From Nitrospirota bacterium (GTDB lineage: Bacteria > Nitrospirota > Thermodesulfovibrionia > Thermodesulfovibrionales > JdFR-88): 27,303 nucleotides of DNA. The stretch is from the NCBI GenBank assembly GCA_021789735.1, contig JAJYJB010000029.1, positions 1 to 27,303 of the forward strand, read 5' to 3'. This document shows, piece by piece, positions 17,614 through 26,290 of the stretch. Made by a program: the position numbers and the translations under genes. The notes beneath the pieces were generated by a model. That model was not told the origin of the DNA. It ran no database searches and was given only the letters and a program-made list of their open reading frames with translations. The first letter of the stretch is position 1. Every line of letters begins with the position of its first letter.

Positions 17614-20211
17614 CTAATGCTCCCCGCTTTCGCTTCCCACCAGTTGCACGAACTTCTCCACCACCTTCGGGTCAAAGTGCGTGCGCGCGCGGTCCAGCAT
17701 GTGCTCCATCACGCGCTCCTTGGGCCATGGCGGCCTGTACGGGCGGTCGGAGCGCAGGGCGTCCCACACGTCAACCACCGCAAATATCCTGGCCGCAAGG
17801 GGTATCTGTTCGCCCCTGAGCCCCTTGGGATATCCTGTCCCGTCCCACCTTTCGTGGTGCAGATACGGCACGGGCAGTGCAGGCCTCAGGTAGGCTATCG
17901 GCTGAAGCAGGTCAAGGGCGTAGATAGGGTGGAGGTGCATAATGTCCCGCTCCTCTTTGGTGAGCGGTCCGGGCTTAAGAAGTATGCTGTCCGGTATGCC
18001 CATCTTGCCTATGTCATGAAGGAGCGACCCGCGCCTGATGTGTATAAGGCTTGCCTCTCCCATCCCCATTGCGCGGGCCAGCTTCAGCGTAAGTCCGGTC
18101 ACGCGGGAGGTGTGCCCTTCCGTCTCCCGGTCTCTCAGGTCCAGCGCCCTGGACCAACCCTCCAGGGTTGTGTCATAGGCCAGGGCAAGCTCGGTGTTGC
18201 TCCTTTGCAGGTCGTTGAAGAGAGTGGCGTTTTCTATGGCTATTGCCGCCTGTGAGGCCATAACGCCCAGAAAATCCATCCACTCCCGGTCCGTTTCCAG
18301 GGATTTCCTGTGGAAAAGCTCCAGCACTCCCAATATCTGCCCCTTTGTGATCAGGGGGGCGGCAAAGTATGAGACAAAACCCTCCCTGGCGTAGGCCTCC
18401 GCCCGGTCATCCATGGTTTCCTCGATGTTTTCGATCCCTATGATCCTGCGCTCAAGGGCGGCGTGCCCCGCGCCGCCTTCGCCAAGGCGCTGGGCTGTCT
18501 CTTCCATCGCCCTCGTCCTGAAGCCTCTGCCTGCCGCATAATGGAAAGTGAGGGTGTTTGCGTCCATAAGCAGGATGTCAGCCGCATCCACCTTGAGCTG
18601 CGTGCTCACCCGGTCCAGGATGATGTCGAAGATCACGCGGAGGTCCAGGCTCTGGGTTATGGCCGTGTCTATGGAGCAAAGGGCGTTCAGGCGTTCGAGC
18701 CTGTGCCCGGTCTCTTCGTAAAGCCTTGCGTTTTCCAGCGCGGCGGCCGCCTGGTGGGCGTATGCCTGGAAAAACCTCACCCTCTCCCTGGTAAAAAACC
18801 CCTGCTGGCCGCTGTAGAGGGTCAGCGCGCCCAGTGTCTTTTCCCTGCTTATGAGGGGAAAGGAGGCCCCCGTGCGCAGACCCTCTGAAAGAGCGCTTTC
18901 AAGCCATGGGGCGAAGCTCTCTTCCTTTTTGAGGTCTTCTATTATCACCGGCATGCCGGTCCTTATGGCCCTTCCGGTCTGGGCCTGCCCGGCGGGGGAG
19001 TCGTCCCAGCGCAGGGTGACCAAGCGTTTGAATTCGGGGACATCCGGATAAAGCGCCAGCAGGCGGAGTTTCCCTCCCGGCTCCGCGATGCTTACCCAGG
19101 CAAAATTGGCCTGGAAGCTGGATATGCAGGAGAAGACGGCGCTTTGGGCAATGCCTGCCAGGTCCAGGCTCTCGGAGAGCTTTTGCGCCCCGGAATAAAG
19201 AGCGGAAAGCATGTCCAGCTGCTGCTGTATGCGCTCCTCCGCCTTCCTTCGCTGCGATATGTCCCGGATAATTATCACGATAATGGGCCTGCCTCCGAAC
19301 TCCGCCCTGCTTGCGCTCAGCTCTATGGGCGCCATGGAGCCATCGCTTTTCAGGATGAAAATATCTCCCGAAACGGGTTTTTTTTCTTCGATGGCGGAGG
19401 CCAGTATGCGGTCGTACCTGGCCGCCTCGTCCCGCGGATGGAGTACGGAATGTGATTGCCCCACCAGTTCTTTTGCGCTTCTTCCGGCGAGCTCTTCCGC
19501 TTTGCTGTTTACCTCCAGGATGAGGCCTTTCTCGCCGGTTATAAGGACGGCGTCATTTGCCGCGTTGAAGATGGCCCGGTATTTTTCTTCCGATTCCCGC
19601 AGGGCGTCCTGGGTCTTCTTCCTGCCGGTAATGTCCTTCAGGTATTCGATAGCGCCGATTATCCCGCCCGTCTCCGATTCCCTTAGCGGATAGCTATAGA
19701 GGTCTATCCACCTTGCGTTTCCTTCGATTATAAGCTGCAATTCGAGCCGCGTCTGCTTGCCGGATTCCATGGCCTCGCGGGCAGGGCAAACCGCGCAGAG
19801 TTGGCCATCCGGGCAGTAGGCATCCCAGCATTTTTGCCCTTTCATGGGCATGTGTTCAGGAAACAGGCGCTCCATGGCGGGGTTTACGCGGATGATGTTC
19901 ATCTGCCTGTCCAGGATGACGATCCCGTCCTCGAAGCTGTCCAGGATGTCTCCAAGGAATTTTTCATTCTTCCTGATCCTCTCATCCCTGCTCATGATGG
20001 ATGACATCACGTTCCTGATGGCAAGAAAAAGCAAAACGGCGGTTAAGCCGATGAAAGTCCAGCCCTTAACGGTTTCAAGCTGGGTAAGTTCCCTCGGGTT
20101 TTTTACGAACGTATAGAGGAGCATGTCGGAAAAAAGGATCCATGCAGCGCCAGCCAAGGCATAAATGAGCGCGATCTTCAGCGGGTATCGAAACTTGCCG
20201 GGAGATTTCAT
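17614..20211 (-). CDS. Membrane sensor PAS-PAS-GAF-GAF-HD-GYP (c-di-GMP phosphodiesterase)
   Basis: An 865-residue inner-membrane signalling protein. Two membrane helices lie at about residues 12-36 and 49-70. PAS 1 spans about 82-198 and holds a four-cysteine group (Cys128, 133, 139, 142). PAS 2 spans about 205-322, GAF 1 about 345-495, GAF 2 about 510-662 and HD-GYP about 690-860. The output domain is intact: His732-Asp733 (LLHDIGKMGIPDS), the paired histidines in LHHERWDGTGYP, Gly793-Tyr794-Pro795, and VDVWDALRSDRPYR. HD-GYP proteins break down cyclic di-GMP (some act on cGAMP), controlling motility, adhesion or development. It is divergent from guaA, 87 bp apart, and stands alone. The signal is unknown; GAF and Cys-PAS domains suggest a small ligand or redox cue. 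Confidence 0.93.
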   Translation of the reverse strand: MKSPGKFRYPLKIALIYALAGAAWILFSDMLLYTFVKNPRELTQLETVKGWTFIGLTAVLLFLAIRNVMSSIMSRDERIRKNEKFLGDILDSFEDGIVILDRQMNIIRVNPAMERLFPEHMPMKGQKCWDAYCPDGQLCAVCPAREAMESGKQTRLELQLIIEGNARWIDLYSYPLRESETGGIIGAIEYLKDITGRKKTQDALRESEEKYRAIFNAANDAVLITGEKGLILEVNSKAEELAGRSAKELVGQSHSVLHPRDEAARYDRILASAIEEKKPVSGDIFILKSDGSMAPIELSASRAEFGGRPIIVIIIRDISQRRKAEERIQQQLDMLSALYSGAQKLSESLDLAGIAQSAVFSCISSFQANFAWVSIAEPGGKLRLLALYPDVPEFKRLVTLRWDDSPAGQAQTGRAIRTGMPVIIEDLKKEESFAPWLESALSEGLRTGASFPLISREKTLGALTLYSGQQGFFTRERVRFFQAYAHQAAAALENARLYEETGHRLERLNALCSIDTAITQSLDLRVIFDIILDRVSTQLKVDAADILLMDANTLTFHYAAGRGFRTRAMEETAQRLGEGGAGHAALERRIIGIENIEETMDDRAEAYAREGFVSYFAAPLITKGQILGVLELFHRKSLETDREWMDFLGVMASQAAIAIENATLFNDLQRSNTELALAYDTTLEGWSRALDLRDRETEGHTSRVTGLTLKLARAMGMGEASLIHIRRGSLLHDIGKMGIPDSILLKPGPLTKEERDIMHLHPIYALDLLQPIAYLRPALPVPYLHHERWDGTGYPKGLRGEQIPLAARIFAVVDVWDALRSDRPYRPPWPKERVMEHMLDRARTHFDPKVVEKFVQLVGSESGEH

Positions 20212-20219
20212 CTATATCA

Positions 20220-20248
20220 ATTGTAGCGTGGACCTTCGGGTTGGGCAA
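20220..20248 (-). promoter_or_regulatory. Promoter of the HD-GYP gene, leaderless spacing
   Basis: Leftward: TTGCCC (20243-20248), exactly 17 bp, TACAAT (20220-20225), then 8 nt to the ATG at 20211. The predicted leader is about two bases and there is no Shine-Dalgarno. Confidence 0.5.
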
Positions 20249-20285
20249 ACGGCCCCGATTCTTTTTTTAAAGCGCGGATTTGGGT

Positions 20286-20291
20286 TATAAT
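20286..20291 (+). promoter_or_regulatory. -10 box of guaA, leaderless spacing
   Basis: A perfect TATAAT ends 7 nt before the guaA ATG, so transcription would start about one base before the start codon. The -35 position holds only T-rich sequence (20262-20268). No Shine-Dalgarno is present. Confidence 0.5.
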
Positions 20292-20298
20292 CAATCTC

Positions 20299-21840
20299 AT
20301 GCAAAACGAAAAGGTCCTCGTCCTTGATTTTGGCTCACAGTACACCCAGCTCATAGCCCGCCGGGTCAGGGAGGCGAATGTCTATTCGGAGATATTCCCT
20401 TACAATGCCCCGGTGGAGAAGATAAGGGAGTTTGCGCCCAAGGGGATAATACTCTCCGGCGGCCCTGCATCCGTATACGCGGAGGGGGCGCCGGTGCTCG
20501 ATCCGGCCGTCTTTGGCCTGGGCGTGCCGGTGCTGGGGCTCTGTTACGGTATGCAGCTGATGGCCCATATGCTTGGCGGCAAGGTCGCCCGCTCCGCAAG
20601 AAGGGAATACGGCAGGGCCGAGCTTGTTGTGGATGACGACAAGGGGCTTTTGTGGGGCGTTTACGACAAGAGCATCGTCTGGATGAGCCACGGCGACAAG
20701 ATAGAGGAGCTTCCAGCCGGTTTCAGGGCCATTGGCCATACAGGGAATTCGCCCTATGCGGCGATGTCCAACCCGGAGGGAAGGCTCTACGCCCTGCAGT
20801 TTCATCCGGAAGTGGCCCATACCGTGGAAGGGACAAGGATAATCAGGAACTTCCTGTTCGAGATATGCGGATGCAAACCTGACTGGAAGATGAGCTCCTT
20901 CATAGAGAGCTCCATGGAAGACATAAGAAGGCAGACGGACGGGGGCAGAAATGTGATCTGCGCCCTTTCGGGCGGCGTGGACTCCTCCGTTGTGGCGCTG
21001 CTCGTGCATAAGGCCATAGGCGACGCGCTGACCTGCATATTCGTGGACAACGGACTTTTAAGGAAAGGCGAATCCGGCAAGGTAATAGACACCTTCCAGA
21101 AGCATTTCCAGATGAAGCTTGTCCACGTGGACGCAAGGGAAAGGTTCCTTGAAAAGCTCCGGGGGGTAACGGATCCCGAACAGAAAAGAAAGATAATAGG
21201 CCGGGAGTTCATAGCGGTTTTCGAGGAAGAGGCGGGCAAGATAAAAAACGCTGAATACCTGGCCCAGGGCACGCTCTACCCGGACGTCATAGAGAGCGTT
21301 TCGTTCAAGGGCCCGTCGGCCTGCATAAAGAGCCATCACAACGTGGGGGGGCTCCCCGAGGTGATGAAGCTCAAGCTCATAGAGCCCCTGAGGGAGTTGT
21401 TCAAGGACGAAGTGAGGGTCCTTGGCACGGAACTGGGCCTTCCCGATGATATCTGCTGGCGGCAGCCCTTTCCGGGGCCGGGGCTTGCCATACGTTGCCT
21501 TGGCGAAATAACCGCCCCCAAGCTTGAGATACTCCGGGAGGCGGACGCCATAGTGCTGGAGGAGATCAAAAAGGCCGGACTTTACGGAGAGCTCTGGCAA
21601 TCATTCGCCGTTTTGCTTCCCGTCCGGAGCGTGGGCGTTATGGGAGATGAACGCACGTACGATTACGCGGTGGCTGTAAGGGCGGTCCAGAGCCTGGACG
21701 GCATGACGGCGGATTGGGCCAAGCTCCCATATGAGCTCCTTGGCTGCATCTCAAACAGGATAATAAACGAGGTAAAAGGCGTAAACCGGGTGGTCTACGA
21801 TATAAGCTCAAAACCCCCCGGCACGATCGAATGGGAATAA
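20299..21840 (+). CDS. guaA: GMP synthase (glutamine-hydrolysing)
   Basis: Converts XMP to GMP with ATP and glutamine. The N-terminal amidotransferase domain (residues 5-190) begins [16 protein letters not shown] and has nucleophile Cys82 (GLCYGMQ) with His169 and Glu171 (FHPEV). The ATP-pyrophosphatase domain has SGGVDS at 224-229, and the dimerisation domain ends in the characteristic KPPGTIEWE. The 513-residue length is normal for the family. It begins a forward unit with ispA, which starts 36 bp after its stop. A -10 box lies only 7 nt upstream of the ATG. Confidence 0.97.
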   Translation: MQNEKVLVLDFGSQYTQLIARRVREANVYSEIFPYNAPVEKIREFAPKGIILSGGPASVYAEGAPVLDPAVFGLGVPVLGLCYGMQLMAHMLGGKVARSARREYGRAELVVDDDKGLLWGVYDKSIVWMSHGDKIEELPAGFRAIGHTGNSPYAAMSNPEGRLYALQFHPEVAHTVEGTRIIRNFLFEICGCKPDWKMSSFIESSMEDIRRQTDGGRNVICALSGGVDSSVVALLVHKAIGDALTCIFVDNGLLRKGESGKVIDTFQKHFQMKLVHVDARERFLEKLRGVTDPEQKRKIIGREFIAVFEEEAGKIKNAEYLAQGTLYPDVIESVSFKGPSACIKSHHNVGGLPEVMKLKLIEPLRELFKDEVRVLGTELGLPDDICWRQPFPGPGLAIRCLGEITAPKLEILREADAIVLEEIKKAGLYGELWQSFAVLLPVRSVGVMGDERTYDYAVAVRAVQSLDGMTADWAKLPYELLGCISNRIINEVKGVNRVVYDISSKPPGTIEWE

Positions 21841-21876
21841 TACTGACGGCGGGTGAATGGGAATAGGTGACCCCGA

Positions 21877-22845
21877 TTGTTCGAACTGAAAGAATACCTC
21901 GCGGTCAAAGGCCGGCTTGTTGACGCCTGGCTGCGGGAATATTTTGCAAAAAAATCCCCGGTAAAACCCCGCCTCTTTAAAGAAGCAATGGAGTACTCGA
22001 TAAACGCGGGCGGCAAGAGGCTGAGGCCGGTCCTGGCGCTTGCCTCGTTCGAGGCCTCCGGAGGGGAAAAACCCGAAACCATACTCCGCTATGCCTGCGC
22101 CCTTGAGCTCATTCATACTTACTCCCTGATACATGACGACCTGCCTGCCATGGACGACGATGATCTGAGAAGGGGGAAACCCACAAACCACAAGGTCTAT
22201 GGCGAGGCCATGGCCATACTTGCCGGTGACGGCCTTCTGACTGAGGCCTTTCATATGCTTTCCGTCCAGGAAAAGGGATTTTTCCCCAGGGCGGATGTGC
22301 TTCTCGATGTGATAAGGGATGTGGCCCGGAGGGCCGGTCTTTACGGAATGGTGGCCGGACAGGCGCAGGATATCCTGTCTGATGAAAGCCACGGCGGGTC
22401 TGATCAGGGTCATCAAGGCGGGCGAAGTGATGGCAGCCGGGCAGCTGATGATAGCGCCGGAGGGCAGGAGATGCTAGAGTTTATCCACATGCACAAGACC
22501 GCCCAGCTTATAACTGCCTCTACAAGGATGGGGGGAATGCTCGCCGGCGCGGACCCGGCCGGGCTTGAGGCCCTCACCGTGTACGGGGAGGCGGCGGGGC
22601 TTGCCTTTCAGGTGGCTGATGATATCCTTGATGTAAAAGGCGAGACCGCCCTGATGGGTAAGACGGCAGGCTCGGATGAGCGCAAAAGCAAGCTTACCTA
22701 TCCTTCCGTGTACGGCGTAGAGGCGGCCCGGCAAAAGGCCTCGGACCTGGTGCAGAAAGCCCTTGCCGCACTGGACGGCGCCTTCGGGGCGGGTGCCGAG
22801 CCCCTGCGGGCTATCGCCAGGTATATAATTGAAAGGAAAAGCTAA
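21877..22845 (+). CDS. ispA: Polyprenyl (geranyl/farnesyl) diphosphate synthase
   Basis: A 322-residue all-helical prenyltransferase that condenses IPP with allylic diphosphates, probably yielding FPP for hopanoid squalene and undecaprenyl lipids. The first Asp-rich motif is in IHDDLPAMDDDDLRRGKPTNH (Asp87-Asp88 ... ), preceded by GGKRLRP at 45-51; the second is DDILD at 248-252. KTG-like AGSDERKSKLTYP near 264-276 is typical. Between GQAQDI and EFIHMHKT (about residues 167-199) lies a Ser/Gly/Asp-rich insertion longer than the usual loop. The start is TTG 21877, with AGGTGA seven bases upstream. It precedes dxs, the classical pairing. Chain length cannot be fixed by eye. Confidence 0.92.
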   Translation: MFELKEYLAVKGRLVDAWLREYFAKKSPVKPRLFKEAMEYSINAGGKRLRPVLALASFEASGGEKPETILRYACALELIHTYSLIHDDLPAMDDDDLRRGKPTNHKVYGEAMAILAGDGLLTEAFHMLSVQEKGFFPRADVLLDVIRDVARRAGLYGMVAGQAQDILSDESHGGSDQGHQGGRSDGSRAADDSAGGQEMLEFIHMHKTAQLITASTRMGGMLAGADPAGLEALTVYGEAAGLAFQVADDILDVKGETALMGKTAGSDERKSKLTYPSVYGVEAARQKASDLVQKALAALDGAFGAGAEPLRAIARYIIERKS

Positions 22846-22864
22846 GGGGGTCTGCCGGCAAAAA

Positions 22865-24754
22865 ATGCTTGAGTTCATCGAAGGGCCCGAAGATCTTAAG
22901 GGCCTTGAGGAGAAGGAGCTCGCGCCCCTTTGCTCTGAGATAAGAGAGTTCATAATAAGCCGCGTCTCCGTGAACGGGGGCCATCTGGCCTCCAACCTGG
23001 GCGTGGTGGAGCTTACAGTCGCCCTCCATTATGTTTTTAACTGCGCGGAAGACAAGTTCGTCTGGGACGTGGGACACCAGAGCTACACCCACAAGATACT
23101 GACCGGCAGGCAGAAGGGTTTTTCCAGACTGAGGAAAAAGGGCGGGGTGTCCGGTTTCACAAAGCCGGAGGAGAGCCCTTGCGACGCGTTCATCGCGGGG
23201 CACAGTTCCACATCCATATCAGCCGCCGTGGGCCTTGCGGAGGCCAGGGACAAGCTTGGCGCCAAATACAAGGTGATAGCCGTTATCGGGGACGGTTCCC
23301 TTACGTCAGGACTTGCCTTCGAGGGGCTCAACCAGGCAGGGCACCTGAAAAAAGACCTTATCGTGATCCTCAACGACAACGAGATGTCCATATCTAAAAA
23401 CGTTGGGGCGCTGGCCGCGTATTTAAACAGGATACTCACGGGAGACCTTTATCTGAAACTCAAGAGTTCCACGAGGGACCTTTTAAAAGGCATACCCAAA
23501 TTCGGGCCCCAGATGAGCAAGGCCGCCCAGAAGATAGAGGAGGCGGTAAAGGGGATAGTCCTTCCGGGCATGCTTTTTGAGGAGCTTGGCTTTAACTACA
23601 TAGGGCCCATAGATGGCCATGACATGGACGCGGTCCTGGCCACGCTTCGCAGCGCGACCACCCTTAAGGGGCCCGTGCTGATACATGTTGTCACAAAAAA
23701 GGGCAAGGGCTATGAGCCCTCTGAACAAAACCCGTGCGTTTTTCATGGCGTGGGGCCGTTCGAGGTGGAAAGCGGCAAGACGCTTCCGGGCTTGGTTTCA
23801 TACAGCGAGTATTTTGGCAGGGCGCTTTCGGCCTGCGCAAGGACCGACCCCCGGATAATAGCCGTTACCGCGGCCATGAAAGAGGGCACAGGGCTGAATG
23901 CGTTTGAAAAGGAATTCCCGGACAGGCTATACGATGTCGGCATCGCTGAGCCGCATGCGGTGGTGTTTGCGGCAGGGCTTGCGAAATCCGGCTTCAGACC
24001 CGTAGTTGCCATATACTCCACTTTCCTTCAGAGGGGGTATGACGAGATAATCCATGACGTGTGCCTGCAGAAACTCCCGGTGGTCTTTGCCATAGACAGG
24101 GCAGGGGTAGTGGGCGAGGACGGCCCGACCCATCACGGGATGTTCGACCTCTCCTATCTGAGGCACATTCCAAACCTTACGCTCCTGGCCCCCAAGGACG
24201 CGCCGGAGCTCCGGGCCATGCTTAAGTTCGCCCTTTCTGCCAACGGACCGGTGGCTATAAGGTATCCAAGAGGAAAGGCCCTGGCTGCCGGACAGGACGG
24301 ACTGGAAGAGGAAAGGTCCTTTTCGCCTGGCAGCGCGGAGCTTTTAAAGGAAGGGGCCGACGCGGCCATTCTTGCCATAGGCAATATGGCCCTGGAGAGC
24401 CTGGAAGCCGGAAAAATGCTTGATCAGGAGGGCCTGAACGTATCTGTCTATAACATGAGGTCCGTAAAACCCATGGACGAGGAGGCCGTCAGGCTGGCTG
24501 CGGCAACTGGGAGGGTAATTACGGTAGAGGACAACGCGGTGCTTGGAGGTTTTGGGTCCGCCGTGGGCGAGACGCTCCTGCGTTTGGGCCTTGGGGGCGT
24601 ATCATTTCTGTCCATGGGGTTTCCTGATTTGTTCGTTGAGCACGGAAGCCAGGCGGAATTGAGGGCCATGTTCGGCCTGGACAGACAGGGTATCTTTCAG
24701 GCGGCAAAGGAATTGATCGCCGCTCACCCGCAAGACAGATTGCGCACCGTTTGA
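22865..24754 (+). CDS. dxs: 1-deoxy-D-xylulose-5-phosphate synthase
   Basis: First enzyme of the MEP isoprenoid pathway, joining pyruvate and glyceraldehyde-3-phosphate with thiamine diphosphate. Motifs: WDVGHQSYTHKILTGR (68-82), GHSSTSISA, the ThDP motif GDGSLTSG (142-149) with NDNEMSIS, the catalytic Glu region VGIAEPHAV, and DRAGVVGEDGPTHHGMFD. A start at ATG 22865 gives 629 residues, normal for DXS; an upstream TTG at 22829 would overlap ispA and add an unlikely basic leader. AAGGGGGT lies before the ATG at a long spacing. It follows ispA by 19 bp. Together they feed the hopanoid pathway represented at the window start. Confidence 0.96.
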   Translation: MLEFIEGPEDLKGLEEKELAPLCSEIREFIISRVSVNGGHLASNLGVVELTVALHYVFNCAEDKFVWDVGHQSYTHKILTGRQKGFSRLRKKGGVSGFTKPEESPCDAFIAGHSSTSISAAVGLAEARDKLGAKYKVIAVIGDGSLTSGLAFEGLNQAGHLKKDLIVILNDNEMSISKNVGALAAYLNRILTGDLYLKLKSSTRDLLKGIPKFGPQMSKAAQKIEEAVKGIVLPGMLFEELGFNYIGPIDGHDMDAVLATLRSATTLKGPVLIHVVTKKGKGYEPSEQNPCVFHGVGPFEVESGKTLPGLVSYSEYFGRALSACARTDPRIIAVTAAMKEGTGLNAFEKEFPDRLYDVGIAEPHAVVFAAGLAKSGFRPVVAIYSTFLQRGYDEIIHDVCLQKLPVVFAIDRAGVVGEDGPTHHGMFDLSYLRHIPNLTLLAPKDAPELRAMLKFALSANGPVAIRYPRGKALAAGQDGLEEERSFSPGSAELLKEGADAAILAIGNMALESLEAGKMLDQEGLNVSVYNMRSVKPMDEEAVRLAAATGRVITVEDNAVLGGFGSAVGETLLRLGLGGVSFLSMGFPDLFVEHGSQAELRAMFGLDRQGIFQAAKELIAAHPQDRLRTV

Positions 24755-24778
24755 CCGGCGGATAAAAACGCCTACCTG

Positions 24779-24812
24779 AAATAAAAAGAAAAATAAAAAA
24801 GAAAGGAAAGAC
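24779..24812 (+). repeat. A-rich tract before the zinc-ribbon gene
   Basis: Repeated AAATAAAAAG/AAAAAT units, almost pure purine, ending in a GAAAGGAAAG that may act as a weak Shine-Dalgarno for the TTG start at 24819. It is of the same type as tracts at 4808-4892, 15641-15671, 15837-15870 and 16519-16552. Confidence 0.6.
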
Positions 24813-24818
24813 CGTATT

Positions 24819-25025
24819 TTGGAAGAGCCCATTTGCTGGCTTCAGTGCCCCAAGTGCAAAAAGCAGAGCAAGTTCAAACTGAAGGACATCGTGCAGGGCA
24901 AACAGGCAAAATGCCGGCTTTGCCAGACGCCTATTGAGGTAAACCCGGACGGGCTGGCCGAAACGCGCCAAAACCTCCAGTCCATGCTCAAAGACATGGG
25001 TGGGAAAGGCAAAGGCCCTATTTAA
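24819..25025 (+). CDS. Small zinc-ribbon protein
   Basis: A 68-residue protein whose first half is a zinc ribbon: Cys10-x2-Cys13 and Cys32-x2-Cys35 separated by a basic stretch (KKQSKFKLKDIVQGKQAK). The second half is a short polar helix ending in Gly/Lys. It looks like the MJ0042/FmdB-type ribbons at the N-termini of many delta-proteobacterial proteins, here standing alone. The start is TTG 24819 after an A-rich tract. It is 64 bp behind dxs in the same direction and probably co-transcribed. Its last 8 bp overlap the end of the convergent gene. Function unknown; nucleic-acid or protein binding is possible. Confidence 0.7.
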   Translation: MEEPICWLQCPKCKKQSKFKLKDIVQGKQAKCRLCQTPIEVNPDGLAETRQNLQSMLKDMGGKGKGPI

Positions 25026-25293
25026 TAATAAGATTTGAGAGGCCGGCGCCCGCGAGGAGTTTTAAACATGCCTCATACACGCCTTCGGGAACCAGGAACA
25101 TGATCCCCTTCTTGCTGGCGCCGAATATTATGCCAAGTACGCTTTTCCCCGAGACGGGCGTTATCTCGAAAGTATAGTCAATACCCGCGCCGTCCAGCAC
25201 GGACTCTATCTGCCTGGCGTCTTTAAGATTTGCGGCCAGGCACAGCGGGGCAAGCTTCTGGTCTTTCATATCTTCAGGCAAACGTCTCGGCAT
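25018..25293 (-). CDS. Small DUF2007-like protein
   Basis: A 91-residue soluble protein. LAANLKDARQIESVLDGAGIDYTFEI and the later GIMFLVPEGVYEACLKLL resemble the DUF2007 'putative signal-transducing' fold, a small ferredoxin-like alpha/beta domain that lacks a known function. It converges with the zinc-ribbon gene, overlapping it by 8 bp at the 3' ends. TATATT lies five bases before its ATG and there is no Shine-Dalgarno, so it too may be leaderless. The assignment rests on pattern only and could be wrong. Confidence 0.55.
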   Translation of the reverse strand: MPRRLPEDMKDQKLAPLCLAANLKDARQIESVLDGAGIDYTFEITPVSGKSVLGIIFGASKKGIMFLVPEGVYEACLKLLAGAGLSNLIIK

Positions 25294-25483
25294 GATTCAA
25301 TATAACATGAAACGGGAGGCGGTTTTTTTAAAAAAACCCTCTCAGGTCTCTCTTGTTTCGCCCGTTTTACGCTCGCTTGCCCAATTTTTTATATTCCCGC
25401 CCCCCGTCCTTATATGAACGTGAGGTGCGCCCTGCCGTAACGGCGGAGCCTGATTGGTCCCGGCAGTCGTGTTAAAATACAGC

Positions 25484-25726
25484 ATGAAATGCACGCAATA
25501 CTTCCTTTTTGTGAAGAATCGCTCTGATAGGGCGGCTATAAAGGAGGAATGGGTTTTGGAAACAATGGCGCATCCTCTCAAACAGGAAATGCAATCCGAT
25601 GGGAGGATAAGAAAATGGAGCTACATAAAAGAAGTTGGAAAATACTTGAGAGTAGTTCTCATGGAAGACGGAGAAACTGTGCATAATGCCTTCTTTGACA
25701 GGAGCTTTAAGGAGGAAAGAAAATGA
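25484..25726 (+). CDS. Putative toxin-like partner of DUF2283 (DUF4258-like)
   Basis: An 80-residue basic protein: FVKNRSDRAAIKEEWVLETMAHP, then SDGRIRKWSYIKEVGKYLRVVLMEDGETVHNAFFDR. The layout (alpha-helix, then beta strands ending in a conserved VHNAFFDR) resembles small DUF4258-type proteins encoded beside DUF2283, usually read as toxin-antitoxin-like pairs. ATG 25484 is preferred to the upstream GTG at 25454, because TAAAAT lies five bases before it. It overlaps the DUF2283 gene by four bases (ATGA), so the two are translationally coupled. Base composition looks lower in GC than the housekeeping genes. Activity as a toxin is inference only. Confidence 0.65.
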   Translation: MKCTQYFLFVKNRSDRAAIKEEWVLETMAHPLKQEMQSDGRIRKWSYIKEVGKYLRVVLMEDGETVHNAFFDRSFKEERK

Positions 25727-25929
25727 AAATTCGCTATTTCGCAGATACGGACACGGCGCTGATTGAGTTTTTAAATGTCCCTATTATCGAGACAAAAGAG
25801 ATATCGGAAAACCTCTACATCGATCTGGATGCAAAAGGCAATCTTGTGAGCATGACCATTGAACACGCAAAAGAAAAGGCCGGCATTTCAGAAGTGTCTT
25901 TTCAACAAATGGAAAAGACTGATGCCTGA
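25723..25929 (+). CDS. DUF2283 family protein (putative antitoxin-like)
   Basis: A 68-residue protein that matches DUF2283: MKIRYFADTDTALIEF, ETKEISENLYIDLDAKGNLVSMTIEHA, a small beta-rich domain. Genes of this family are commonly the second member of two-gene modules with a DUF4258-like or other small partner. The ATG overlaps the preceding TGA and has a perfect AAGGAGG, unlike the leaderless-looking first gene. The 49-bp gap to the convergent antitoxin gene holds nothing recognised. Confidence 0.8.
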   Translation: MKIRYFADTDTALIEFLNVPIIETKEISENLYIDLDAKGNLVSMTIEHAKEKAGISEVSFQQMEKTDA

Positions 25930-25978
25930 TTGCCCTGCCCCAGGGGGCGGTTCTATTTTCCTTCTCGATAAAATCGCT

Positions 25979-26290
25979 TTAACCCGCCGCTCTCGCTGCT
26001 TTCCGGCCTAAATGAGGCAGCTTCGGAAGCTCAAGATCAATTTTTATGCCAAGAGCATTGCACACCTTCAAAAAGGTCGAAAGATTACAATTTACCCCAT
26101 TCTCGATTTTAGATAGTTGCTGCTGTGTCACTTTGGCCCGTCTGGCGGCTTCCGCCTGTGAAAGCCCAAGATGTTCCCTCGTATCGAGAATTCTAAGCGA
26201 GAGCTCTGCAAGCTGTTTTTCTTCCACGTAGAGTTCCCTGAACCGCTTATCCTTCATTTTTTCTTTTAAATGCTGTCTAAAGCTTCTCAT
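25979..26290 (-). CDS. higA: XRE-family antitoxin (HigA-type)
   Basis: A 103-residue DNA-binding protein. The helix-turn-helix lies at about residues 42-75 (LGLSQAEAARRAKVTQQQLSKIENG), followed by a short dimerisation helix (LSTFLKVCNALGIKIDLELPKL); the first 35 residues are a charged helix expected to bind the toxin. The start is taken as ATG 26290, which has AAGGAGG at 26297-26303; the frame stays open upstream to 26320, but that region lies inside the toxin gene and lacks such a site. It overlaps the toxin's 3' end by 14 bp, toxin first, as in higBA modules. It probably represses the shared promoter through the palindrome at 26678-26693. Confidence 0.87.
   Translation of the reverse strand: MRSFRQHLKEKMKDKRFRELYVEEKQLAELSLRILDTREHLGLSQAEAARRAKVTQQQLSKIENGVNCNLSTFLKVCNALGIKIDLELPKLPHLGRKAARAAG

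Noticed and set aside
24755..24772. GGCG/CGCC hairpin after dxs as a terminator
   Set aside because: Only four base pairs and followed by A-rich, not T-rich, sequence; the zinc-ribbon gene downstream is probably co-transcribed.
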